Below, piece after piece: positions 36,750 to 49,210 of a DNA stretch of 64,000 bases. The notes under the pieces are model-generated. The model saw only the letters and a program-made list of their open reading frames with translations. It did not search any database and had not been told where the DNA came from. Where the stretch lies: NCBI GenBank assembly GCA_013397455.1, contig VYZB01000374.1, positions 247,718 to 311,717 of the forward strand, given 5' to 3'. The translations under genes were made by a program, and so were the position numbers. Every line of letters starts with the position of its first letter. Within the stretch, counting starts at the first letter, position 1. This stretch comes from Crotophaga sulcirostris (taxonomy: Eukaryota; Chordata; Aves; Cuculiformes; Crotophagidae).

Positions 36750-39700
36750 AGTATTGATGTTTGTGCCTGAACAGATGGGTTCGTACATATATTTCAGAGG
36801 CCTAAGTCTATGGAACCTTTGGAAAAAAGTAATCTTTATTTTTAACTTATGTCTGTATACTTAAGTAATCAACTGATTGGGACCTAATTTTTTAGACTAC
36901 AGCTGTAAATTCATTAGAAGTTGGAGACAGAAATTTTAAAAATAAACTTGAGCATGTATTATCTCTAGGTTGCTGGTCTTAATTTGCTATGCAAGCATCT
37001 GTCATGGTTTAAATCCTCTCCAGTGTCTTGGCCAGACCTACTGGAATGTCATTTGAAGTGGTCACAAAAACTATTTGTGTATTTAAAATGGTTTCCTTTA
37101 AAGTCTTTTTCCTAAAACTAATCATAAAAGGGCTCTCTAGAGACTTGTTACTACCAAGAGAGTTTTCAAAATTTGTGATATAGATAGGTCTGTTTTGGCT
37201 AATTTTAGTATTAAGACTTATAATTAGAGTTGGAACAGCATAACTCGCTTGAAGCTTTGTTTTACTCGTTAGTGTAACATATCTCAAAAATTGTATGTTG
37301 TCTTTTCTATATACTTTTTATTCTTTTCTGTTGAGTGGTTATGATAATAATTACATGATTTTACCATTTTTGAAACATGATTTTGGTTTCTTCTTTGGCT
37401 TTACAGCATAATTGTACAATATTGTGGAATCCCTCCCATTAGTGAGTAATCTAGGCTTTCATTAGTTATTTGGAACAGCAGTTGTTTGTTGTAGAAGAAT
37501 AGGCTTACACTAAATGTATTTAGATAAGGGTTTAAAATTGAAGATTCATAAATCTTTCCTTTAACGCTCTACAGGGAAACTGCACTGCATTATGAAAACA
37601 TCAGCAACAAAAAAGAAGGCAAGAAATAATGTGAACTCCTCATCCCTTGGTACCATGAAGTAAAAGAATTATAGGAAGAAAAGGAGGTAATGACACTTCA
37701 GCTTTTCCCTACTCTTTGAAAACTAATTTATACCTGGATTTCAGGTTTAAGGCTTTTATATGCAGAATTAAAAAAACACTGCAATTTATACCGGAAATGA
37801 AAAAAAACTAGTTAAGAATGAAAATTCATGAGTTTTTTTTTTTTTTTTTTTCACTCTCCTACTTCATTGTAAATCCTGTGAAATAATTTAAGAGTATAAG
37901 CTTCTTATACTTTGTAGAAATTGTGAAGCTTAGTTTTTTGACATACTTTTGGAATGTTATGTCAAAATTGAAATCAAATGACTCCTAATCATAACTCCTC
38001 TCAGAATTAATCATGATTCAATAAATATGCATCAAAATATATTTAGGCTAAATTGTTTGTGCTCTTGCTTACATTTAAAGTATGCTTTAAACTGAATAAA
38101 TGGAATATTTGAGATATTTTACATAACATGGAAGAATTTTAGAGCCTTTAGACATGCATGCAGAGAGAAGGCTTAAGCTAGAGGCAATTGCTGAAATATC
38201 TTTATATTTTTTCTTATATAAAAATACTTTCTTTTTTGCATTTGCTTTATATATTTATATTTTTAGAGATTGCAGTTGAAAAAAAAATCAATATTTCACT
38301 AGAGCAAACTGGATTTTCTCTTTTGGTTGATAATCCACGTCTCCAGCAAAATGTGAACCCTCTTGTTATTTTATGTTCTTAGTTCAACTTTTACTCAGTG
38401 TCACTATAAAGAATTGTAAGGTAAATGGGATAGATACTACAAGTTTGAGGTGATAAGTGATAGAAAACCACCAAGCATCACTTTTTCAAAGTTGTGAGCA
38501 CTAGAGGTAACTAATAGGATTTTCATTAAACAAGTAACTGCCATTAATGGATCAAAGGTCAAAAACATTTATAGTTTTGAGAGAACGCCACAAATAATTC
38601 ATTTTATGCACGTGAAAAGTTTTTTTAAAATTCAAGAAACTTAAAGTTAAGGACAGTTATAGGACTTCTTAATTTTGGAAGTCTTTGTATGTAAGAGGCA
38701 ACGATGAAAAATAATACTACTTTTAGCACCCAACCTTTTAACTGATAGCTATTGTAACTCCAGCTGTCGTATTGCTATCTAGAGAATCCTGAAATTATTT
38801 GTCTTAGTATAGCGTAAACTGGCAAAAGCTGTCTCGTAAGATCTCTTGAAACAATGAGGTTGTCTTGTAAATATTTACTGCAAAATACAGTTTCTCATTT
38901 GGAATATTCTCAGGTGATAATTAATGAAGAAGTTAATACCTTATCTTACACGAAGGCCAAACGACCAAGCGGTGACATGAATGGGTAGAACTGCGTTAGT
39001 GGGAGGCAGCTGCTCTCTTGGCACATGATCAGACATGTGTCATGCTAAGAGGTCTAAATGTGAGGTTGTACCTTCTTAGCTCTTTTATGCCTCATCCATT
39101 AACTCTTAATAAAATAGCTGAGTCTTACTTGAATATGTAAAGCTGCTCTTGACACAAGAGGAAGATGGAAACAGTGACGTAAAGGGATACAGAGAAGAAT
39201 GTGTTGAAGAGATGAGAGGACATAGCTCTCCTTTTACTGAGAAAGAAGCAATACAGAGAACTAGATAGATTCAGGAAGGAGGGAAAAGCTGATGTTTGTA
39301 GGCAGGAAGTGATAAAAAAGGAAAACACTACTGCGTTTTCGCGTGTTGGTAGAGGAGGAGATTTTTTTTTTCTTCCGTTTATCTTTAAAGTTTATCTTTA
39401 AATAAAGAATTGATGAATGAATATTGCTTCGTATTTTCAAATTATATGAAATGTCTGATGAAAATATTCTCTTCAGGTTTCTGTTAAGTGCTAAAGCATA
39501 AAAAATTATTACAAAAATGAAATTATCAGATAAAAGAGGTGCTAAGTGAAAATTAAAGTTGAGTGTACATCCCAGTAATTTCAGTTGATGAACAGTTTGA
39601 CACCCCTGAATTAGAGCAATATCTTTCTGCAGTACTCTTCTCACAAAACTTGTGAGAATTTCACATCAGTGAATCTGCAGGTTCTTAGTCAAATTTGCTT

Positions 39701-41379
39701 AAGAGTGACTAAGTGGTTTAAAACTATTATGAAAAGATGAATTGACTTACGTACATACAAGCATTACCAAAGACCGGGCTGCAAATTGCAGCGTTTTTAT
39801 CATCAATGCATTCTAATTTAGATTCACAAATGTTAAAATCTTCAGCTGTAACTGTGTAGTTTTCCTAGTGTCCCTTCCGGGAAAGAAAGGAGTGTTCTAA
39901 ATGACCCTATTGAGAGATTTTATATCTTAAGGTATTTGGATTTTTTTAAGCTGAACTTTAATAAGCATTTCCAGAGGTTAAAATGTCTGATTTTGGTATA
40001 ATGAGATTTTACTGGAGTTGTAAGTCTTTCTCATTAATAAATTGCAGGTCTTCAACAGGCAAGTGAACTGACTGGAAAACAAAGCATTCCCCTTCAGAAT
40101 GTTCCATACACATGCTGTTATGATGATATGAACACTTGAGGGTTTTTTTGGATGCTAAGGATGTGTTTCTAGACTGTGATAGCTTTTATTTCCCAGTGAT
40201 ATTGTGAAAAATGCCATGAATACACAATTACTTAGTTTTTGCTGCACCCGTGTTTGGTACCCATCACTCACAGAGTTTTCTTTTGTTTCGGTGTTCCCCC
40301 TCTGTGAAACAGTGAAAGCCTCTGTTGTAAAATAATCAGCTATATATAGTTAGTTTCATCTTGTATGTAACAGCAGCTTCCTGCAAAAGAGAATTATCCG
40401 GATCATATAGGTTGGAGTTACTGGATCTTGAAGAGCTTCTGTTGCCTCGGGCAAAAGACTGAGGGTGCTTAATCATTTGAGTTCTGGGAACAACAGTAAA
40501 TCATCTGTGAATTTAAATCTGTTTGAAAAGGTAGCTTACGTTGGAGTCTCTCTTGGCATACATTAGGCAAAACTGCAATTTATACCCTCACAGAGTAGGC
40601 ATAAATTTCCTTATATTTACTGGAAATCATTGCGTATATGCAAGGTAAGTTTTCAACTGTCACTGACTCATTAGTTTTATATGGATTTTAAAAATATGGA
40701 TTAAAAATCAGGTTCAATACATACACAAGATTAACAAGTAGTATTTCCAATTCTGTTACAAAATAGTGTTGTGATTTAAAAGTTGAAAAGGCTGGGGATT
40801 TTTGTCTTTCAATACTGAGAATTAAAAGTAGTTCTGTGTTATCTTTTGTTTATTGAATCTTCAAGAGTTTTTACTAAATTATGATTTGCATAAAAATTAC
40901 ATGACTTCTATCAATCCAAAACTGACATTCATTTTTAGCCCAGGATAAGGGTGTAACCATGCTCTACTTCTCAAATATATTTTATCCTAAAATGGCAGTG
41001 CCTCTCTCCCCTCTGTATGAACGTGTTGAGCCTTGCAAAATAAATGTGCTGGGAGCCTGGTGTTCAGTTCACAGTTAAGAATGTAGAGACCTAATGAGAT
41101 TACAGGGCATATTAAGGGCTATTCAACAGATGGGCATGGCAAGAAATAAAATTTTGTCTTCCAGTAAGGATTTCTTCCTCACTTTTGAGACCAGCTACTG
41201 ATGCAACGTATTATTGGTTTAATGTTACTACATGATTTTTTTTTTTTAATACACCATTACCTGGCATATCTGGTAAATGATCTTTTCCAGTGGGTGATTT
41301 GCAGCAGTTAGTATATTTGGGTTTCCTATCTCCGGTTGGTAGAGTTACAGCAGAAATTAAGTTGGTGAAGCTGGTCAAT
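36750..41379. other. Single-copy AT-rich DNA, no gene recognised
   Basis: It contains a T22-type run at about 37831-37852 and a 13-bp tandem duplication at about 39377-39402. The longest open frame of the whole window (127 codons, minus, 39261-39644) lies here; it is Lys/Ser/Phe-rich without a domain and looks like chance. No repeat family was recognised. Confidence 0.5.
39377..39402. repeat. 13-bp tandem duplication
   Basis: GTTTATCTTTAAA occurs twice head to tail. This is a simple replication-slippage type duplication with no sign of function. Confidence 0.75.
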
Positions 41380-41476
41380 GATGATGAGTTGGTGTTAGTG
41401 TTGGGTTATAGGTTGGACTCGGTGATCTCAGAGGTCCTTTCCAACCTTGTGATACTGTGATACTTTGATACTGTGA
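41380..41476 (+). mobile_element. CR1 LINE 3' tail, about 95 bp
   Basis: A very short 5'-truncated young CR1 copy. It starts in the GATGAGTTGGTGTTAGTG stretch, keeps the hairpin region, and ends with three tail octamers, one mutated (GATACTGTGATACTTTGATA). It shows how little of the 3' end suffices to identify an insertion. Confidence 0.85.
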
Positions 41477-42453
41477 ATTCTTTTATAGTGTTTTGAAAAA
41501 GAAATGAATTGATTTTAAAAGCAGGAGATCCACTTGTCAGAAACTGAATTTTCATTACATGAAAATGATTCTTTCTGTTTTTAACTTTATGTATTGTTTT
41601 GTTACTTATCTGTATGTTTGGGTAATGCTGTGACTTTGCTTTGTTGCAGCTATTTATTAACAAAATCATGGTGAGCTCTGGCAGATGGTAACGTTCACTG
41701 CAGGTTTCCTCCCACACTAGCTCAAAGTCATAACATTTTTAGTTTTGTTTCGGTTTGTCTTTTTCTTTCCTTTTTCTCTAGGGAGATTTTCCCCACTGCA
41801 ACTCTTTCTGACATTTGCTGACTACCTGAATTGATGAATGGTTGTATTTGCATCAATACTTTGCTCATAAGTAGTTGGCTTAGGTGGTGCCATCAGCTTT
41901 ACCTGGAATTGGCAGGAGTCAAATCCTCACTAGTTTCAGTGGTTGTCATAATTAAAAAAAATAAAAATCCATTATATTGTCTGTGTGAAGTAAAAAGTTC
42001 CTTCCTGTGCTGCTGTCGGATTTTAGTATTTAGAAAGTATGAATAAATGTAGGGTTTTGCTACTGGTAGCTATTTCCTTTAAGACTTCTGGTTTTACTAT
42101 TAGTGTCAGAGGTCATGTGTTTATAAATTACTCTGAATATAGGGAACTTGTATTTCTCTGGGCAATTAAAGTAATGAATTTATCATAAGAACTTTGTCTC
42201 AGCTTTTCAGGTTATTTCAGGCTGTCCAAAGAAAAATAATAGAAGCCCATTTTTTAAAAATGAGAGAACACAACATTAAAGAGTGCGTGTGTGTATTAGG
42301 GAGTGTGACAGAGATATCCCAGTAAGACTAATGATTACCTGAAATACTTGTCTCTGCTTTTGAAGCTTAACCCTTTTGCTCATCAATCAGTCAGCAGTGG
42401 CAGGTAGTGACCATTAGGTGGATTCATTAACACCCTGCAGCCTTCTTGTACAG

Positions 42454-42611
42454 GGTGACCCACATCTGTCTTCATTAGAAGTTTGCTACTTGCCAGTAGT
42501 GAACAGATGGGTCATTATAGCTGACATTGCCCTCTGGGCATACCTGGAGGACAGACAAAGTCGTCTGATATGGGACACAGATGCGTATTTACTTCATAGA
42601 AACGGGACAAG
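42454..42611 (+). other. Weak internal-exon candidate
   Basis: An open frame is bounded by CCTTCTTGTACAG on the left (acceptor-like, ending AG) and AAG|GTATTT on the right (donor-like), giving 158 bp. The implied peptide contains WVIIADIALWAYLEDRQ and matches no protein I recognise. Two of the required splice features are common by chance, so the support is slight. It could equally be an unconserved accident or part of a non-coding transcript. Confidence 0.12.
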
Positions 42612-43901
42612 GTATTTCTAAAAATTCTAATAACGATAGGCTTTTTCCTCGGACTAGATAGCTTATAATTAATGGTATTTTTTCTTTTGTCAAAAGACAT
42701 TTTTTCTTTTTTTTACTATTTATTGTTTGATACTAGCTTTGAGAACATGAAAGTATGGCTAAAACAGAGACTTAACTTATCACTGACATTTCTTAAAAAA
42801 TATTGTAGAGTATAACATACAGCAACACTGAAAATGTATTTTCATTTGAAACCTAGTTGCCAGTTTCACCATCTCATTTTATCTTGTTACAACTGGAATA
42901 TTTTCTGTACCAGTTAAGACTTTTTGGGAAAGAATTCTATGAAGTAAGGTTGAAGATAAAGCACGTTCATAATCCTGTTGCCAGGAGAGGAAAGTAAAAA
43001 CCTTGTTTCCTTATAGCTTCAACATTACTCTTTACACTTCATGAGTTTAAATCGTGTTCTACCACCGTGGTTAAAAACATTTTTGAAAAAAAGTACTATG
43101 TATCAATTATTCCCTATGGGTTGACTTCTTTCAAAAATTTGGAGTAGTTAAGCTTGTATATTCAATCTTAGCAGCATTATAATTGATATTCCACTTCATT
43201 TTTTTTGGAAAAAATGCTTTTCGTCACAGAGTTTAGTGTAAAGCACTCTAAAATGTGAGGCAAACTGATTCCATTCGGAAAGCCTGATTACAACTCTAGA
43301 TCTTTCCCTGGGAGGTTCTCCCAAATGGAAAAAGAACTTCCTCTACCAGTGAAGAAAGGCACCTCTTCCCACTTTCAGAAAGTGTCGCCGAATAGGAAAA
43401 GAAAACCCTGAAAAAAACAAGATGGTGTTCTCTCCTTTACAGGACAAAGCTAACCATTCATTTAAGCATAATTATTATAACGGATCTTCAATTATTATAA
43501 AAGAAATTTTGTTTCTTTAGCCTTTTGTAACAAGTTGTCATCCACTTGCATCTTTGCTGTATTTAAATAAGTATATTGTTTCTCTTTTCATAACTTAGAA
43601 TAGATACTGATTTTGTCCAGTTTTTTTGTAGTGTTGAGGGAATGTTTTTTTCTTTTATAAACTGTATTTCTTTTACTAATCTTCTGTGAAACTTTATTTC
43701 TGTAAGAAAATACTCATTCCACGTGGATGTATGTTGAATATAAGCTTTCTTGTAAGTGCTATGACACTTGAACTAGGCAAAAGTATTTTGGAGCTTGTGC
43801 CTATTTTAGTAATAAACAGAGACCATTCTCCTTAGGAAAGAATAATGTTGTTCTCTGGTTATATGTAATGTAAGAAGAATTGTCTATTCTGCATATATTA
43901 A

Positions 43902-43911
43902 NNNNNNNNNN
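43902..43911. other. Assembly gap of 10 N
   Basis: Ten undetermined bases sit between TATTAA and GATAATT. The fixed length suggests an arbitrary placeholder, so the true distance is unknown; flanks are ordinary AT-rich DNA. Confidence 0.99.
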
Positions 43912-46900
43912 GATAATTTTTGGTTAAAAGCTAGGAACAACTTTTGTTGAATACATTTTAGAATAGAGTCTATTTTATATACTTAGAGAAAACTACCATT
44001 AATGAGGTTGTTGGAATCAATACACTCCTGAATGATAAACCTCTGAAATTTGGAGTTATATGTACAACAGATGAATTGGACAGCAAACAAAAAGGATGCT
44101 TTGTACTTGCAAGCAGACATGATTTATGACAGTTAATTCTACTTGGCACATGGAAGGGAGCAAGAATAGCTTGCCTTATGAGAAGTGCAATAACTTGCTG
44201 CTGTTGCTATATTTTATCTGTTTTTTTTTTTTTTTGTTGAGATATATTTTGCTGTTGTGCATGATAAAAAGGTGGCAGAAGCTTGTTGCCGTAACAACTG
44301 CTTCTCAGTTTTTGAGAAACAGCATACTGCATTAGCACGTTCTATGTATTTATGATCTCAGATCACCCAGCAGTAAAGTTCATATTCAGCATCTATCTAG
44401 AATATTTGCATATATTTACAGTGTTTACAGAAGCCATTAAAATGATCTGAGAGGCTTTGATTTAAGATTGCGCAGGTAACCCCACTATGGCCTTGTTGTA
44501 TCTATAGTTTGTGATACAATCTTTAATTACATGATGACACTGTGTTTTCTACAAGACCTTGCCTTAGGGTATATAGAATAGATAGAGTTCACTTAGTGAA
44601 GTGCCTTTTCTTTATTTCTTTTTTATCTTCTTCATTCTGCGTGAACTCAGTGCTATATATTGCACATCCTCTTTACCATGTTCTGAAATACAGGTGATTA
44701 ATTTCCTTTCTAGCATCTCTCTGTGGTTTGTTGTAGAGGGTTTTTAACCTCTCTACAAGCGTAAAATGAGCCATCTTTCTTTAAGTCCTAGTCATGTTTA
44801 TTCTCACTGCTGCTCTTCTCTGTTCTTTTGGAAACTTACGTTACACCTTTTTCATACTTATACCTGTCCTTTGTACCTTTCTGCTCCTCTCATCTCTCAT
44901 TAAAAACTACTTTTTTTTGTTACAACAGCTAGCTTTCCTGATACAGACCAAAATTACACGAGTAATTTTCGTTCTGCTCTTTAACTTTGAGTGTGTGAAA
45001 ATGGATATGCTATTCTGAAACTTCTCTGTTAATTAAAAACACTGACTCTGTCTTACGATGTGTCAATATCACTAGAAAGAATAGCAATGTTTTGCTACTG
45101 TGTTGACAACATGAAAAAATTTACGTTTAGCGCCTGAAAATGGAGTATGGTGATTCATGGTTAAGGAATAGTGGAACAGTAAATGATTTTTAGTGGCTTC
45201 ATAGTGGCATGTTCAAATGCAGAGTTAACTTTCAGTGCATAAGAAACTGAAAATCACATCCTCTGTAAAGATAGCTGTTTTTGACAAACAAAACATGGAT
45301 TATAAATGACTGATACAATTCTGCTAATTATGTTTTGTATCACCAGAACACTGTAGAATTAGCAACTGTAGTTACGAATTTTTTTTTTTTCAAAAGTCAA
45401 CATCTTGCCTTTATATCCAGTAATTAATTGAAGAGTAGATACAGGAGTTTGGAGGCAAATGTAATGACCCTTTATACAACCTGAAAAGCACCAATATTAA
45501 CAGTAGAACTGTAATGGATATAGTTACTAAAACTAATAATTATGTATTAATGAATTCTCTATTGGCTTATAAATAGCTGACCCTGATAGTTTTCAGATGG
45601 TGGCTATTTGAAAGTAAGTTTTCTGATGACTTTTATTTATCTTGTATGCTGGCATTTGCCAGTTTATGCAAGCATACACTCCTGAGACCTTATAGAAAAG
45701 ATCCTGTTCTATGAATACTATTTACTGTCATTTAATTTGTTTTATCATAGCTTCACTGGGTTCTCGTTCAGATTTGATGGGGTGGCATGATGTGTTAGAT
45801 AACAGCCCCTGCATGTTCAAATAACCTACCACTAACGTGTTTATATGTTTGATCTGCTGTGTATCAGTATGTCTTACCTTCTTGTTTATGCAATTTCTTT
45901 TTTATTGCATGCTATTTTTGCTCAAGAAATACGCCTCACGTGTTGGTGTTCTTGAAGTGTTTGCATCGTTGTTGTGAGTGGCACTCCACCTATTTTACAA
46001 TTCTGTATTGTATTATGGTCTTATTCAGACTTCTTTTTCCTGAAATGAGGAAAAATGATTTATTAGCTTCCTGAAAATTCTTATGTGTGTATAAAACTCT
46101 CCTCCTGAAAAAAAAATTACCGAAAACTGCACAAGGATGATTCTGTTTTAGTTCAGTTTCCATGTGTTTTAGGGTTATGACATAGTATTTTGATGTTGTT
46201 TGGCAGATCAGAATACGTCTCCTGCCAATGACTGTACTGACTGGTCTTCTCCTCTTACTCTCCAATCCCCTATTTTACTCTGTCAATGCTACCTATTGTT
46301 TGTACTGTCCTAACGAGACCTTCTCTTGGAATTTGTTTTCTAGCCTGTAACTTTGTCTTGATTAAAACCATTTCTTCTTGTACTATGTTGCATTTGCTTA
46401 TTCACAAGCAATCTTCCAAATAATCTTTCAGATTGAGAAATCCTTGTGCTGAAAAGATACTGGCAAGAGAAATGAACTTACAGTATTTTCATGTGTGTTG
46501 TTGTGGCTATTTTTTAAGTGTAATCTTTTGATTGGAGGACCTTAAAGAAACCCCTGAACAAAATAAAAATCTTTGACATTTTTTGTTCAGAAACCTATGA
46601 CCTTACTTGTCTCTGCTGTGTATTCTCTGTGACAGCAAGCAGAGTGACTAATCCATCAGTTTCGTGGTCAAGCTCTATCCAAACACAAATAACTATGTTT
46701 TCTTCACAACAACATTGTTAGATTTAGTTAATTTTTGTACCTGGATAAAACGTGAAAGGTACAATATAAATATTAATGTTGTTATCAATGCAATTTTTTT
46801 ATTCCATTTAAAATACAGCATTATAAATATTAACAAAGAGCATCACCAAAAGTATAATTTTGCTGATAAATTAATGCTTCTTTTCAGATCGTTCAGTATG

Positions 46901-47686
46901 ACTGCTTGATCTTGTTTTCTTTGGATTACCTTTTTGAATTTCAGCAGGTAGTGTGGTGACCTCTTAAGACAGCTATTTATTCATTGGAAGTGGGGGCATA
47001 GGGACTAGCACTCTTAAATGAGCTACCACTCTCTAGGAATTTGTGAGAATTTGTACTTCACAATTGCTGGTGCCAGTCTGTAGGATATGAAGTTATTGTG
47101 GGAACTCATCTATGATGGCATAAAATTACACATTAATAAAAATATCTCAACAGTGAGGAACCATCTTGTGGTTACATAGTTTTAAAGGCATATTCTACTG
47201 TGTACCTACATAGATCCTTGTGGAGATTGATGAAGGGTCTTCTCTGTGAAAACTCTTGAGGGAAGAAAATGGTTATATTTTTCTGTTCAGAGCAATAGGA
47301 AGAGAGATACAACATTGCTGTTTGCTATCATTTATAATCCTTTACTGGGTGGCTTGATTAAACATAAAAAAATTATGCAAGGAAATAATTTTCTTAAGTG
47401 GGACCTTTCAGAATAGTGTTACTTCAAAACCAATTCATTTCCATGTCTGATGTTTATAGCTTAAATGCAGATCGACAAATTTGACCCTTTTAAAAAGATT
47501 GCTATAATTTAGCATCATTAACTATTTTCAGCATAGTATTAATTACAATATGCAAGTTAGTTGAGCTTTTTGGAGATTAAATTCATTTGATGGAGGCAGT
47601 ATTGATAGGAGGCAATACTGGTGTAATATTATTTTATTTCTTAAGAAGAAATTGTTTATTCTATAAAGATATATTAATAGTAACTT

Positions 47687-47708
47687 TTTGATATCTGCAG
47701 ATATCAAA
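47687..47708. repeat. Perfect 22-bp palindrome
   Basis: TTTGATAT CTGCAG ATATCAAA is exactly self-complementary with no spacer, centred on a PstI-type CTGCAG. It could bind a dimeric protein, but no gene or promoter is recognisable nearby. Confidence 0.85.
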
Positions 47709-49123
47709 GCTAAAAAATGCGGAATCTCAGAAGCCAAGAAAAATCAGTGGTAAGTAATGCTAATATAGCAAATTTTTGTCACTTCTAAACTTTTAGTCTG
47801 GTTTGGGAAGCAGAGAGATTTTGATCAATTTGTCTTTAAGCTTTATGCCTTAGTGCTCACCATCTACTGGAATGACCCTCCGAAGAACATTGACATAACT
47901 TTTGTTGTTTCTGGACATGGCAGAGAACTGGAATTGTTTTGGGGATGACAAATTCTGATGCTTTTCAGCTTTCCTACTTATATTTTTGTTGTATAGCCTT
48001 TCTCTTCTTTGTCACAACTTCCCTATCTCTACTTCAGAATAAGCCCTTTAAAATATGTTATTTGCTACTTGCTTAGTGTGTCTTATAACATATTGCATCC
48101 TGGTTCTGTCTAAATCATCATCTACTGAAGGGAAGCATTTAAGAACATGATTAATTCTAAGCATTGTAAACTTCCAGTGCCAGAGTTCCATGTTTATGCT
48201 GAATCACAGCTCAAAGCAAATTATCATCTGATTATGTTCACAGATGAATAGCTTATTGTTTTTGGAATAAATTTAAATTGTTAGTTCTTCTGCTCTAACT
48301 TCTAAGAGAGTCATGCTCATTCATCATTGCTGCTATTTGAATACTTTAATATGATTCAAGAATAGAGCGCAAAGACATAGTTTAACATGCTAAAATGTGA
48401 AAAATGTGATTAGAAAGTGGATGAGTTAGGAAGGTAAGATGAAGGTCACAGTAACTGGATAATCAACAATTTTTTAAAACCTAGATCATCATGTATATTT
48501 ACAATAACCTCCTGTATACTCTTCAGCAGTAAGGAGAGTCTTAAAACTAGTCCATATTTTTACCTCAATATTGAACATAACGATCTGTTTCCTACACAGA
48601 TGAAGCTGCTATAAAAGAATAAATCTAGAGGCTGGAGTGTGTTTTTTCCCTTTCCATTTGCCACACTTGATCAGTAAATGCTCTATTGTTTAGGGGTTAA
48701 ATTTGTGCTACACTTCTAATGTTTGAGGGGAGTCTCATTGCCTGATCACTAATAATATGACTGTTGGTCCTCTATATATGTGGTTTTCCCAGGCATAGAA
48801 ATTGGGATGAAGAATCAGTGTGCAAGTAAGGAATGTACTTTGACCCCAAAGAGCAGAAATACATGTATCCCACATTTCTTGAATGAGTTCTTCTTTGTAT
48901 TAGTAATTTTGCTCTCTGTGGTACTGCAGTATGTTTTACCAGCTTTTGTATGCTTACATGTGTAACAAAATAGCCTTTTTTGGAATATTGACCTCTAGAT
49001 CTAGCAGCTAGGATCCTATTACTTTGAAATCAATAGGATTGCTCATAAAGTGAGGCACATTGAAAGTTTTTTTGGATAGGATTTCAGAACCTACATTCTT
49101 ATTCTTTACCAGTACTCTACTGC

Positions 49124-49210
49124 AATGGTTTAGATGATGGGTTGGTGTTGGTGTTGGGTTATAGGTTGGACTCGATCTCAGAGGTCCTTTCCAACCTTGT
49201 AATACTGTGA
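49124..49210 (+). mobile_element. CR1 LINE 3' tail, about 87 bp, with 3-bp deletion
   Basis: The shortest young CR1 copy here, starting at ATGGTTTAGATGATGGG. It reads GGACTCGATCTCAGAGG, missing one GAT of the usual GATGATCTC, and has a tail reduced to a single changed octamer (TAATACTGTGA). Confidence 0.85.

Larger units (their letters stand above)
41477..49123. other. Single-copy AT-rich DNA with one assembly gap
   Basis: No gene, RNA or repeat family was recognised in 7.6 kb, apart from the weak exon candidate at 42454-42611 and a 22-bp perfect palindrome at 47687-47708. T-rich runs lie at 44221-44235 and 45379-45390. Confidence 0.5.

Noticed and set aside
39261..39644. Longest open frame in the window, 127 codons, minus strand
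   Set aside because: The length is within chance expectation for AT-rich DNA of this size, part of it comes from an A/T-rich run, and no domain is recognisable.
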